A stretch of DNA of 10,085 nt, from assembly GCA_020741375.1 (NCBI GenBank), contig DYZF01000059.1, positions 1-10,085 on the forward strand, in the 5' to 3' direction. The DNA is from Tessaracoccus flavescens. GTDB lineage: Bacteria > Actinomycetota > Actinomycetes > Propionibacteriales > Propionibacteriaceae. Under the pieces are notes generated by a model that searched no databases, had not been told where the DNA came from, and saw nothing but the letters and a program-made list of their open reading frames with translations. This document shows, piece by piece, positions 1-6,443 of the stretch (within the stretch, counting starts at the first letter, position 1; each line of letters starts with the position of its first letter). The position numbers and the translations under genes are program-made.

Positions 1-2
1 TG

Positions 3-3000
3 CAGACTCGCGACCAGTTGTGCGAGGCGCTGGGCATCCCGTTCTCCGACGAACAACTCGACGCCATCACAGCCCCACTCGAGCCGGCCGTGATCATCGC
101 CGGGGCGGGAAGCGGCAAGACGACGGTGATGGCGGCCCGCGTGGTCTGGCTCGTGGGCACGGGGCAGGTGCGGCCGGAGGAGGTCCTCGGCCTCACGTTC
201 ACCCGTAAGGCGGCGGCTGAGCTCGCCCAGCGCGTGGCGGAGTCGCTGAGCGGAGCCGGCGTCCTCACGGGGCGCGATGGCGAGGGCGCGGAGTTGGTCA
301 TGACCTACGATTCGTTCGCGGCCCGCCTGGTCAGCGAATTCGGGCTGCGCATCGGTATCGACAGGGATCCCGTGATGGTCACCGGCGCCAGCCGTTTCCG
401 GTTGGCCACCCGCGTTGTTGCTGACGCGCCGGGCCCCTTCAGCTCCATCAGCCGGCTCAGCCACCACAGCATCCCGGAGCGCGTGCTGGCGCTGGATGCC
501 GAACTCCAGTCGCATTTGGTGGAGGCCGATGCCGTTCTGGAGGAGTTGGAGCGGGCGGAGGCTCGGTTCCACCAGGCGCCACTGTGGCGCGGCAAGATCA
601 TGCGCGACGTGGAGCGGGCGCTCGACGCGACGGCGGAACGCCGTGAGCTCCTCCACTTGGTGGGGCGGTACCAGGAGCTCAAGCGCAAGCTCGGCGTCGT
701 CGAGTTCGCCGACCAGTTGCGGGAAGCCGTGCGTCTGGTCACCCACGTGCCCAGCGTGGGCGAAGAGCTCCGCCAGCGGTTCCGCGTCGTGCTCCTCGAC
801 GAGTATCAAGACACGTCGGCCGCGCAAGCGACGCTGTTGCGCGAGCTGTTCAGCGGCCCCCCAGATTCGGCGGCGATGGGGTTCCCCGTGACTGCCGTGG
901 GGGATCCCTACCAAGCCATCTACGGATGGCGCGGCGCGGCGTCGGGCAACATCTTGGAGTTTCCGCACCACTTCCGTGCCTCCGACGGCACGCCGGCGCA
1001 GCGTCAGACCCTCAGCGTCAACCGCCGAAGCGGCCAGCGGATTCTCGACGTCGGCAACGCGCTGGCCGCAGGTTTGCGGGCCGCACCCGGCGAAGAGGGA
1101 GTGTCGCTGGTCGCGCCACCGGGCACCAATCCGGGCAACGTCGCAGCCCTGTCCTTCGACACCTTCCGCGACGAGGTGGAATGGCTGGCAGAAGACATCA
1201 TTCGCCGTCACGCGCACGGAATCGAGTGGGCGCAAGTGGCCATCTTGGTTCGCCGAAACGCGCTGCTGGCGCCCATCTTCGAAGCACTCCGGCACCGCGA
1301 CGTACCCGTCGAGATCGTCGGATTGGGTGGTCTGCTGCGGCTACCCGAGGTGGCACCCATCGTGCACACGCTGCGGATCATCGACGACGTCACGGCCAAC
1401 CCCGACGTCGTGGCGCTGCTCAGCGGCCCGCGGTGGAACCTCGGGCTGGCGGATCTGGAGGCGCTCGGGGCGCGTGCCCGGGAGCTGGCAGCCGGCAACC
1501 GGCCCCCCCAAGGCTTCGACGACGCACTGCTCCACGCCGTCACGCAAGCGGACCCGGGTGAGGTGGTGAGCCTTCTCGACGCGGTCGCGGATCCCGGCGA
1601 TGCTCCGATCAGCGCGGCGGGACGGGCCCGTCTGGCGCGTTTCCACGCCGAGCTCACGGCTCTTCGGCGCCACGCTTCAGAACCGGTCGCAGATCTGGTG
1701 ACGCGGGTCATCGCCACTCTGGGGCTTGAGTCTGAACTGCTCGCGGCCGGTGGAGACACCAGTCAAGTGGCGCGTTTCGTGGCGGAGGTGTCCAGCTACG
1801 TCGACGTGGATGGCGACGGCAGCCTCACCGGCCTGCTCGCCTACTTCGACGCGGAAGAGGAGTTCGGCGAAGCGCTCCTGCAGGCCGTTCCCTCAGATGC
1901 GGATTCGGTGAAGCTCATGACCGTGCACCGGGCGAAGGGCCTCGAGTGGGACACGGTGTACCTGCCCAGCCTTGTGGACGGCGTCTTCCCCTCGCGTCCA
2001 CGAACCAGCCCGTGGCCCACGAAGGCCGACAGCTTGCCCGCGACGCTGCGCGGCGACGCCCTGTCCATCCCGCAGCTGAAGGACTACACCAAGGACGGGT
2101 TGGTCAAATACAAGGAGGCTCTGGGCGAAGAACACCGGCTGGCGGAGGACCGGCTCGCGTACGTGGCCGCCACACGGGCCAAACAACTGCTCGTCGGTTC
2201 CACGCACACGTGGATGCCCGGGCTCAAGAAGCCGTCGGCTGAATCCCCCTACTTCGCCACGATCCGGGAGGCGGCTTCCGCTGAGGGCGCTTTCGTCGAC
2301 GCCACCACCCGCGACATCGACACCAATCCCATCCCGGCAGAGCCAACTCGTGCCGCCTGGCCGGTCACGCTCAGTGACGACGTGCTCGCCACCCGAGCCG
2401 AGGCCGCCGGCCTGATTCAGAATGCCGCCGCACTCCTGGGTGCCGATCAAGCCTCCCGCGACGGGTGGGTGTGGGGCTCCGGCGTGATCGACGCGGACGA
2501 CGCCGAACGCGCCGAGGCGTGGCGCGATAGTGCTGCGCACCTGACGAACCTGCTGGCCCGGCGCGGCGAGAAGGGCGTCGAGCTGCCAGAGGGCCTGTCG
2601 GCGAGCAACCTGATGTCGATGCGCACCAACCCGTCTGGCTTCGCCGAGAGCCTGCTTCGCCGAATGCCACGCAAGCCGTCCAAGGCGGCTAGAACGGGCA
2701 GCAAGTTCCACGCCTGGGTGCAGGAACGGTTCGAGCTCCCCAGCACACTCGAGGAAGTGGCCGCGGACCCCACCGAGACGAGCGCCGAGGCGGCCGCCCT
2801 GATCAGCGCCTTCGAATCAGGCCTGTTCGCCCACCGGACCCCCATCGGGGTGGAAGTGCCGTTCCTCATGAACCGTGGGGGCCACGTCCTTCGTGGGCGG
2901 ATCGATGCCGTGTACCCCTGGCCGGAGGACGGCTACGAGTACCTGGTGGTCGACTGGAAGACGTCAGACCGTGCGGCGGATCCGCTCCAGCTGGCGGTGT

Positions 3001-3146
3001 ACCGCCAAGCGTGGGCTGAGGCACGGCGGGTGTCGCCGGAGAAGGTGGCCGCAGGCTTCTACCACGTGCTGAGCGACGATCTGCGCATCGTTGCTGCGCC
3101 CGCTGCCTTGATTGACGCCGCCATTGCGGCAGGCTTGGCTCCATGA
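3..3146 (+). CDS. adnB: AdnB-like ATP-dependent helicase-nuclease (UvrD-type motor plus PD-(D/E)XK nuclease), 5' end cut by window
   Basis: The protein is a superfamily 1A DNA helicase with a C-terminal RecB-family nuclease. It most likely forms the B subunit of the actinobacterial AdnAB complex, which resects double-strand DNA ends for recombination. Numbering from the TTG at 18, the motor shows a Q-motif region (S10-DEQ), Walker A GAGSGKT (29-35), Walker B DEYQD (261-265), motif III GDPYQAIYGWRG (295-306), motif V around VHRAKGLEW (636-644) and motif VI VAATRA (716-721, Arg720). The nuclease has H898, GRID with D963, and VDWKTS with D979 and K981, then QLAVY (991-995), so it looks catalytically complete. 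Codons 3-17 are open and fit the sequence before the Q motif, so TTG 18 is probably internal and the true start lies just outside the window. Its stop overlaps the nudC start (ATGA), an order close to mycobacterial adnA-adnB-(cation transporter)-nudC. adnA is expected upstream but not seen. Only one cysteine (C2) is visible, so there is no AddB-like iron-sulfur staple. A generic UvrD/PcrA-nuclease fusion is the alternative name. Confidence 0.9.
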   Translation, partial: QTRDQLCEALGIPFSDEQLDAITAPLEPAVIIAGAGSGKTTVMAARVVWLVGTGQVRPEEVLGLTFTRKAAAELAQRVAESLSGAGVLTGRDGEGAELVMTYDSFAARLVSEFGLRIGIDRDPVMVTGASRFRLATRVVADAPGPFSSISRLSHHSIPERVLALDAELQSHLVEADAVLEELERAEARFHQAPLWRGKIMRDVERALDATAERRELLHLVGRYQELKRKLGVVEFADQLREAVRLVTHVPSVGEELRQRFRVVLLDEYQDTSAAQATLLRELFSGPPDSAAMGFPVTAVGDPYQAIYGWRGAASGNILEFPHHFRASDGTPAQRQTLSVNRRSGQRILDVGNALAAGLRAAPGEEGVSLVAPPGTNPGNVAALSFDTFRDEVEWLAEDIIRRHAHGIEWAQVAILVRRNALLAPIFEALRHRDVPVEIVGLGGLLRLPEVAPIVHTLRIIDDVTANPDVVALLSGPRWNLGLADLEALGARARELAAGNRPPQGFDDALLHAVTQADPGEVVSLLDAVADPGDAPISAAGRARLARFHAELTALRRHASEPVADLVTRVIATLGLESELLAAGGDTSQVARFVAEVSSYVDVDGDGSLTGLLAYFDAEEEFGEALLQAVPSDADSVKLMTVHRAKGLEWDTVYLPSLVDGVFPSRPRTSPWPTKADSLPATLRGDALSIPQLKDYTKDGLVKYKEALGEEHRLAEDRLAYVAATRAKQLLVGSTHTWMPGLKKPSAESPYFATIREAASAEGAFVDATTRDIDTNPIPAEPTRAAWPVTLSDDVLATRAEAAGLIQNAAALLGADQASRDGWVWGSGVIDADDAERAEAWRDSAAHLTNLLARRGEKGVELPEGLSASNLMSMRTNPSGFAESLLRRMPRKPSKAARTGSKFHAWVQERFELPSTLEEVAADPTETSAEAAALISAFESGLFAHRTPIGVEVPFLMNRGGHVLRGRIDAVYPWPEDGYEYLVVDWKTSDRAADPLQLAVYRQAWAEARRVSPEKVAAGFYHVLSDDLRIVAAPAALIDAAIAAGLAP

Positions 3147-3970
3147 CCGACTGGACAATGCCCTCCCAACTCAACCGCGTTCCTCACCTGCGGGAGAACG
3201 GCGGGGTGGATGCCGCGTGGCCCGGGGCCCGCGTCGTCGAGGTGGATGAATGGGGCAACATCGCGGCTGCGGACGGCCGCGCCCTGTGGGCGACGCAAGA
3301 CGGCGACCTGCGCCGCTCGGATGTTTTCATCGGGCAAAGCGGCGGGGTCTCCTACTTCGCTCGGCCCGTGCGCGAGATCGAGGGGGAGTCGGTGGGGTGG
3401 CGCGACGTCGACCCCGCAGAGGCGGAGTTCCTCGCGCCTGCTGTCATGCTCAGCCGATGGCACCTGAGCGCTCCTCCGTGTGAGCGGTGCGGCGAGGCGA
3501 CGATGCCGGATCTGGGCGGGGCACGACGAAGCTGCGTCGGCTGCGGCCGTTGGGTGTTTCCACGGACGGATCCGTGCGTCATCGTGGCCATCACCGACGA
3601 CGACGATCGCCTCCTGCTGGCGCGTCAGGCGTCGTGGCCGGAGCGCAGGTTCTCGATCATCGCCGGCTTCATCGAGGCCGGCGAGTCCGCTGAACAGGCG
3701 TGCCACCGGGAGGTTGCGGAAGAAGTGGGGCTCACGCTTACAACCGTGCGCTACGTCAGCAGCCAGCCGTGGCCGATGCCGCGGTCACTCATGCTGGGGT
3801 TCGAGGCTCGTGCCGGCAGCACGTCGATCGCGGTCGACGGCGTCGAGATCGTCGAGGCGAGCTTCCGCAGCCGCGGCGAGGTGCGGGGCGCAGTGGAGGA
3901 CGGCAGCCTGCTCCTACCACCGGGGGCATCGATCGCCCACGCTCTGATCAATCGCTGGCTGCACGGCTGA
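3143..3970 (+). CDS. nudC: NAD(+)/NADH diphosphatase (NudC, Nudix hydrolase with zinc ribbon)
   Basis: NudC splits NAD(H) into NMN(H) and AMP; known relatives also remove NAD caps from RNA 5' ends. It is a cytosolic, metal-dependent enzyme and usually a dimer. The 275-residue product has an N-terminal NudC-like domain (about 1-105) and a four-cysteine zinc ribbon (C113, C116, C131, C134). A complete Nudix box spans 175-197: G175, E181, R189-E190, E193-E194, G196. The family-specific motif follows at 207-215, reading SQPWPMPRS. That motif separates NudC from other Nudix enzymes, but its usual Phe is Met here (M212). Length is close to the E. coli enzyme (257) plus a short N-terminal extension. 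The ATG overlaps the adnB stop as ATGA; only a weak GGCAGG lies about 10 nt upstream, so translation probably depends on coupling to adnB. A terminator follows directly. Confidence 0.95.
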   Translation: MTDWTMPSQLNRVPHLRENGGVDAAWPGARVVEVDEWGNIAAADGRALWATQDGDLRRSDVFIGQSGGVSYFARPVREIEGESVGWRDVDPAEAEFLAPAVMLSRWHLSAPPCERCGEATMPDLGGARRSCVGCGRWVFPRTDPCVIVAITDDDDRLLLARQASWPERRFSIIAGFIEAGESAEQACHREVAEEVGLTLTTVRYVSSQPWPMPRSLMLGFEARAGSTSIAVDGVEIVEASFRSRGEVRGAVEDGSLLLPPGASIAHALINRWLHG

Positions 3971-3983
3971 GAGCCAGACACGG

Positions 3984-4016
3984 AAGAAGGCGGGGGCTTC
4001 AGCCCTCCGCCTTCTT
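3984..4016. terminator. Strong bulged hairpin, Rho-independent-like terminator, possibly bidirectional
   Basis: The left arm 3984-3997 pairs with the right arm 4002-4016 around a TTCA loop (3998-4001), giving 14 base pairs with one bulged T at 4006. On the plus strand the stem runs into CTTCTTTGTTG, a moderate T-rich tail. It starts 13 nt after the nudC stop and ends 14 nt before the minus-strand stop at 4031. It therefore sits between two convergent genes and could stop transcription from both sides, although the tail on the minus strand is poorer in T. Confidence 0.85.
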
Positions 4017-4030
4017 TGTTGTGCCCGTGC

Positions 4031-4228
4031 TCAGCTGGTGAGCTTGGCCGTCTCGTCTTGGATTCGGCTGGCAACTTCGGCCAGCTTCTCGCGGTGCGCC
4101 GCCGCGTGGTGGGCGCAGAACAGAAGCTCTCCGCCGGAGCGCAGGAAGACGCGAAGGTAGGCCTGGGCGCCGCAGCGATCACAGCGATCGACAGCGGTCA
4201 GGGTTGGTTCGGTGGCCAGTTCAGTCAT
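4031..4228 (-). CDS. Small CxxC...CxxH putative zinc-binding protein, DUF7455-like, unknown function
   Basis: This 65-residue protein has no known function. It resembles a small family (I believe DUF7455) found widely in actinobacteria, often near the principal sigma factor and parE genes; that is recalled, not tested. Visible features are a threonine-rich N-terminus, C16-x2-C19, a short beta-like stretch (AYLRVFL), GGELLFC with C38, then H40, H41 and H45. This could form a zinc ribbon or treble-clef-like site. The rest is a charged helix (REKLAEVASRIQDE). The reading frame stays open upstream to 4369, but ATG 4228 is preferred because GGGAGG lies 6 nt before it and upstream codons would run through the promoter and into parE. 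It diverges from parE and converges on nudC. Confidence 0.85.
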   Translation of the reverse strand: MTELATEPTLTAVDRCDRCGAQAYLRVFLRSGGELLFCAHHAAAHREKLAEVASRIQDETAKLTS

Positions 4229-4234
4229 CGTGGG

Positions 4235-4240
4235 CCTCCC
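4235..4240 (-). promoter_or_regulatory. Ribosome binding site GGGAGG fixing the start at 4228
   Basis: On the minus strand GGGAGG is followed by 6 nt and ATG. This close match to the anti-Shine-Dalgarno sequence decides for the 65-residue form of the small gene over the longer upstream-open frame. Confidence 0.8.
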
Positions 4241-4262
4241 ATCTGTCTCGGTTCGTACATAC

Positions 4263-4290
4263 AACGTACCCGGGATCGGTTTTGTTCCAA
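4263..4290 (-). promoter_or_regulatory. Candidate promoter of the small CxxC gene: GGAAC-N18-GTT (ECF SigE/SigH/SigR-like), overlapping a TTGGAA-N16-TACGTT reading
   Basis: On the minus strand GGAAC (4288-4284) and GTT (4265-4263) are separated by exactly 18 nt. This resembles the promoters used by actinobacterial extracytoplasmic-function sigma factors of the SigE, SigH and SigR type. The same bases can be read as a housekeeping promoter, TTGGAA with a 16-nt spacer and TACGTT (a TANNNT -10). Either reading predicts a start near 4255, a leader of about 27 nt and the GGGAGG site inside it. Which sigma factor acts here is inferred. Confidence 0.5.
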
Positions 4291-4337
4291 GCCGCCACGC
4301 GCGCGTTTCGCTCTCAGGGGACGCGAGGCCGTGCGGG

Positions 4338-4343
4338 TAGCCT
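4338..4343 (+). promoter_or_regulatory. Candidate -10 box (TAGCCT) for a leaderless parE transcript
   Basis: TAGCCT fits the actinobacterial TANNNT -10 consensus and ends 6 nt before the GTG at 4350, so transcription would begin at or next to the start codon. There is no Shine-Dalgarno sequence between. The TAG is also an in-frame stop, and no other start codon lies between it and the conserved N-terminus of ParE. No convincing -35 hexamer is visible at 4313-4320. Confidence 0.5.
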
Positions 4344-4349
4344 GTATCG

Positions 4350-6428
4350 GTGCAGACCCCACCGACCAAGCAGCAGCATTCCCGCGACTATGAGGCCAAA
4401 AACCTTCTAGTCCTTGAAGGGCTCGAGGCCGTCCGCAAGCGCCCCGCCATGTACATCGGTTCCACCGACACCCGTGGCCTCATGCACTGCCTGTGGGAAA
4501 TCATCGACAACGCCGTCGACGAAGCACTCGCCGGCTACGGCGACGAGATCGAGGTGACGCTCGGCGCCGACGGCTCCGTGTCCGTCCACGATCACGCTCG
4601 CGGCATCCCCGTCGACAAGGAGCCCCGCACAGGCCTGTCCGGCGTCGAGGTGGTGTTCACCAAGCTCCACGCGGGTGGCAAGTTCGGCAACTCCTCCTAC
4701 AACGCCACGGGCGGCCTCCACGGCGTCGGCGCGTCCGTCGTCAACGCCTTGAGCTCCCGGCTCGACGTGGAGGTGGACCGCAACGGCGCCACGTGGGCGA
4801 TGAGCTTCCGCCGTGGCGTTCCCGGCGAATTCGACGGCGAAGGCCCCAACGCGCCCTTCACGCCGGGCGGCGGTCTGCGGAAGATCAAGCAGCGTCTGGC
4901 GAAGACCAAGACCGGTACCCGGGTTCGCTACTGGCCGGATCGCCAGATCTTCCTCGCCGACGCCGAACTGTCGCTCTCGCACCTCCACGACAGAGCCCGC
5001 CAGACCTCCTTCCTCGTCCCCGGGCTGAAGATCCAGGTGGAGGACGCCCGACGCGGCGAGCCCACCGAGGAAACCTTCCTGCACGTCGGCGGCATCACCG
5101 AATTCGCCGATTTCCTGGCCCCCGACGCGCCCCTCACCGAGGTGCTGCGCCTGCAGGGCCGCGACTCCTTCATCGAGACGGTGCCCATGCTCGACGATGC
5201 CGGCGCCATGACCGCCACCGACGTGGAACGGGAGCTCGACGTCGACATCGCCGTGCGCTGGGGAACCGGCTACGACACGGTCATGAAGTCGTTCGTCAAC
5301 ATCATCGCCACGCCCAAGGGCGGCACGCACGTCCAGGGCTTTGAGCGCGGGCTCACCCGTGCCTTCATCAAGTCCTACGAGGGCACGCGCGGTCTGCTGA
5401 AGGCCGGCGAAGAGGTCACCAAGGACGACTGCCTCGAAGGCATGACCGCCGTCGTCACCGTCCGCCTGGCCGAGCCGCAGTTCGAGGGCCAGACCAAGGA
5501 GGTGCTGGGCACGCCTCCGGTGAACCGGCTGGTGGCCAAGATCGTCGAATCTGAGATGGCGAAGTTCTTCTCCGCCACCAAGACGCGACAGGTGGCCCGC
5601 ACGCTTCAGGAGAAGGTGGTCGCCGCCGCTCGCACCCGCGTGCAGGCGCGTGCGCACAAGGAGAACCAGCGGCGCAAGAACGCGCTGGAATCCTCCACGC
5701 TACCGCCCAAGCTGAAGGATTGCCGCTCCTCGGACGTGGAGCAGACCGAACTGTTCATCGTCGAGGGCGATTCGGCCCTCGGCACCGCCAACGTGGCCCG
5801 CAACTCCGAGTTCCAAGCGCTCCTGCCAATTCGGGGCAAGATCCTCAACGTCCAGAAGGCGTCCGTCGGCGAGATGCTGAAGAACGTCGAGTGCGCGTCG
5901 ATCATCCAGGTGGTCGGCGCCGGATCCGGCCGCACCTTCGACGTCGACGCCGCCCGCTACGGCAAGATCGTCTTCATGGCCGACGCCGATTCCGACGGCG
6001 CCCATATCCGCTGCCTACTCGCCACGCTGTTCTTCCGGTACATGCGTCCACTGGTGGAGGCCGGCCGCGTGTATTCGGCCGTGCCACCGCTGCATCGTTT
6101 CGAGCTGATCAATCCCAAGCGTGGGATGGAGAAGTACATCTACACGTATTCGGACGCCGAGTACCAGCGCAAGGCGGCTGAGCTGACCAAGCGCGGGCAG
6201 AAGTTCAAGGAGCCGCAGCGCTACAAGGGCCTGGGCGAGATGGATGCGGACCAGTTGGCCGAGACGACGATGAGCCCGCGACACCGCACGTTGCGGCGGC
6301 TCACCGTCGACGATGCGGCCAACGCCGAGCGCGTCTTCGAGATGCTCATGGGCAATGAAGTGGCCCCCCGAAAAGAGTTCATCATCGAAGGTGCGTATGC
6401 GCTCGAGGCTGACCGCATCGACGCCTGA
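4350..6428 (+). CDS. parE: DNA topoisomerase IV subunit B (ParE), GyrB-family type II topoisomerase ATPase subunit
   Basis: ParE is the ATPase half of topoisomerase IV, which with ParC unlinks daughter chromosomes and relaxes supercoils. The 692-residue protein begins with the GyrB/ParE hallmark VLEGLEAVRKRP. It has the GHKL fold motifs E50-IIDN54, D81 and G85 of the G1 box, GGLHGVG (121-127) and GT (189-190), plus the QTK loop (381-383). The TOPRIM domain has EGDS (472-475) and the acidic triad D545, D547, D549. QRYKGLGEM (623-631) lies near the C-terminus. EGDSALGTA, rather than the EGDSAGGSA usual in GyrB, and the absence of dnaN/recF/gyrA neighbours favour ParE over GyrB. The G1 box reads DHARG where DNGRG is usual, so G1 Gly is Ala83. 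GTG 4350 is the only possible start, with no ribosome site. parC is not in this window. The stop lies 6 bp from the convergent lutC stop. Confidence 0.93.
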   Translation: MQTPPTKQQHSRDYEAKNLLVLEGLEAVRKRPAMYIGSTDTRGLMHCLWEIIDNAVDEALAGYGDEIEVTLGADGSVSVHDHARGIPVDKEPRTGLSGVEVVFTKLHAGGKFGNSSYNATGGLHGVGASVVNALSSRLDVEVDRNGATWAMSFRRGVPGEFDGEGPNAPFTPGGGLRKIKQRLAKTKTGTRVRYWPDRQIFLADAELSLSHLHDRARQTSFLVPGLKIQVEDARRGEPTEETFLHVGGITEFADFLAPDAPLTEVLRLQGRDSFIETVPMLDDAGAMTATDVERELDVDIAVRWGTGYDTVMKSFVNIIATPKGGTHVQGFERGLTRAFIKSYEGTRGLLKAGEEVTKDDCLEGMTAVVTVRLAEPQFEGQTKEVLGTPPVNRLVAKIVESEMAKFFSATKTRQVARTLQEKVVAAARTRVQARAHKENQRRKNALESSTLPPKLKDCRSSDVEQTELFIVEGDSALGTANVARNSEFQALLPIRGKILNVQKASVGEMLKNVECASIIQVVGAGSGRTFDVDAARYGKIVFMADADSDGAHIRCLLATLFFRYMRPLVEAGRVYSAVPPLHRFELINPKRGMEKYIYTYSDAEYQRKAAELTKRGQKFKEPQRYKGLGEMDADQLAETTMSPRHRTLRRLTVDDAANAERVFEMLMGNEVAPRKEFIIEGAYALEADRIDA

Positions 6429-6443
6429 CGTCGGCTAGCCGAC
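6419..6443. repeat. Two overlapping inverted repeats at the parE/lutC convergent junction
   Basis: A perfect 14-bp palindrome, GTCGGCTAGCCGAC, covers 6430-6443 and contains the lutC TAG stop at its centre. A second inverted repeat, CGACG-cctga-CGTCG, covers 6419-6433 and carries the parE TGA in its loop. They share bases 6430-6433, so only one hairpin can form at a time. Neither has a T-run. They may act as weak bidirectional terminators or 3'-end protectors, which is an inference. Confidence 0.55.

Noticed and set aside
18..20. TTG at 18 as the true adnB start
   Set aside because: The frame is open to the window edge and family members carry additional residues before the Q motif, so the gene most likely starts just upstream of the window.
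1893..2711. 272-codon open frame on the minus strand opposite adnB
   Set aside because: It overlaps conserved helicase motifs V and VI on the other strand and shows no family motif, so I treat it as a GC-driven artefact.
4251..4270. Paired GTAC sites (GTACATACAACGTAC) as an operator for the divergent genes
   Set aside because: Only the 4-bp self-complementary GTAC repeats; flanking bases do not extend the symmetry, so chance is a sufficient explanation.
4229..4369. N-terminal extension of the small minus-strand gene to ATG 4369
   Set aside because: The extension runs through the divergent promoter region and into the parE start, lacks a family-like sequence, and the GGGAGG-N6-ATG at 4228 gives a much better start.
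4407..5657. 416-codon open frame on the minus strand opposite parE
   Set aside because: It lies wholly antisense to an unmistakable ParE. Its translation is low-complexity, His/Gly/Val/Asp-rich with no recognisable motif, as expected for a shadow frame in GC-rich coding DNA.
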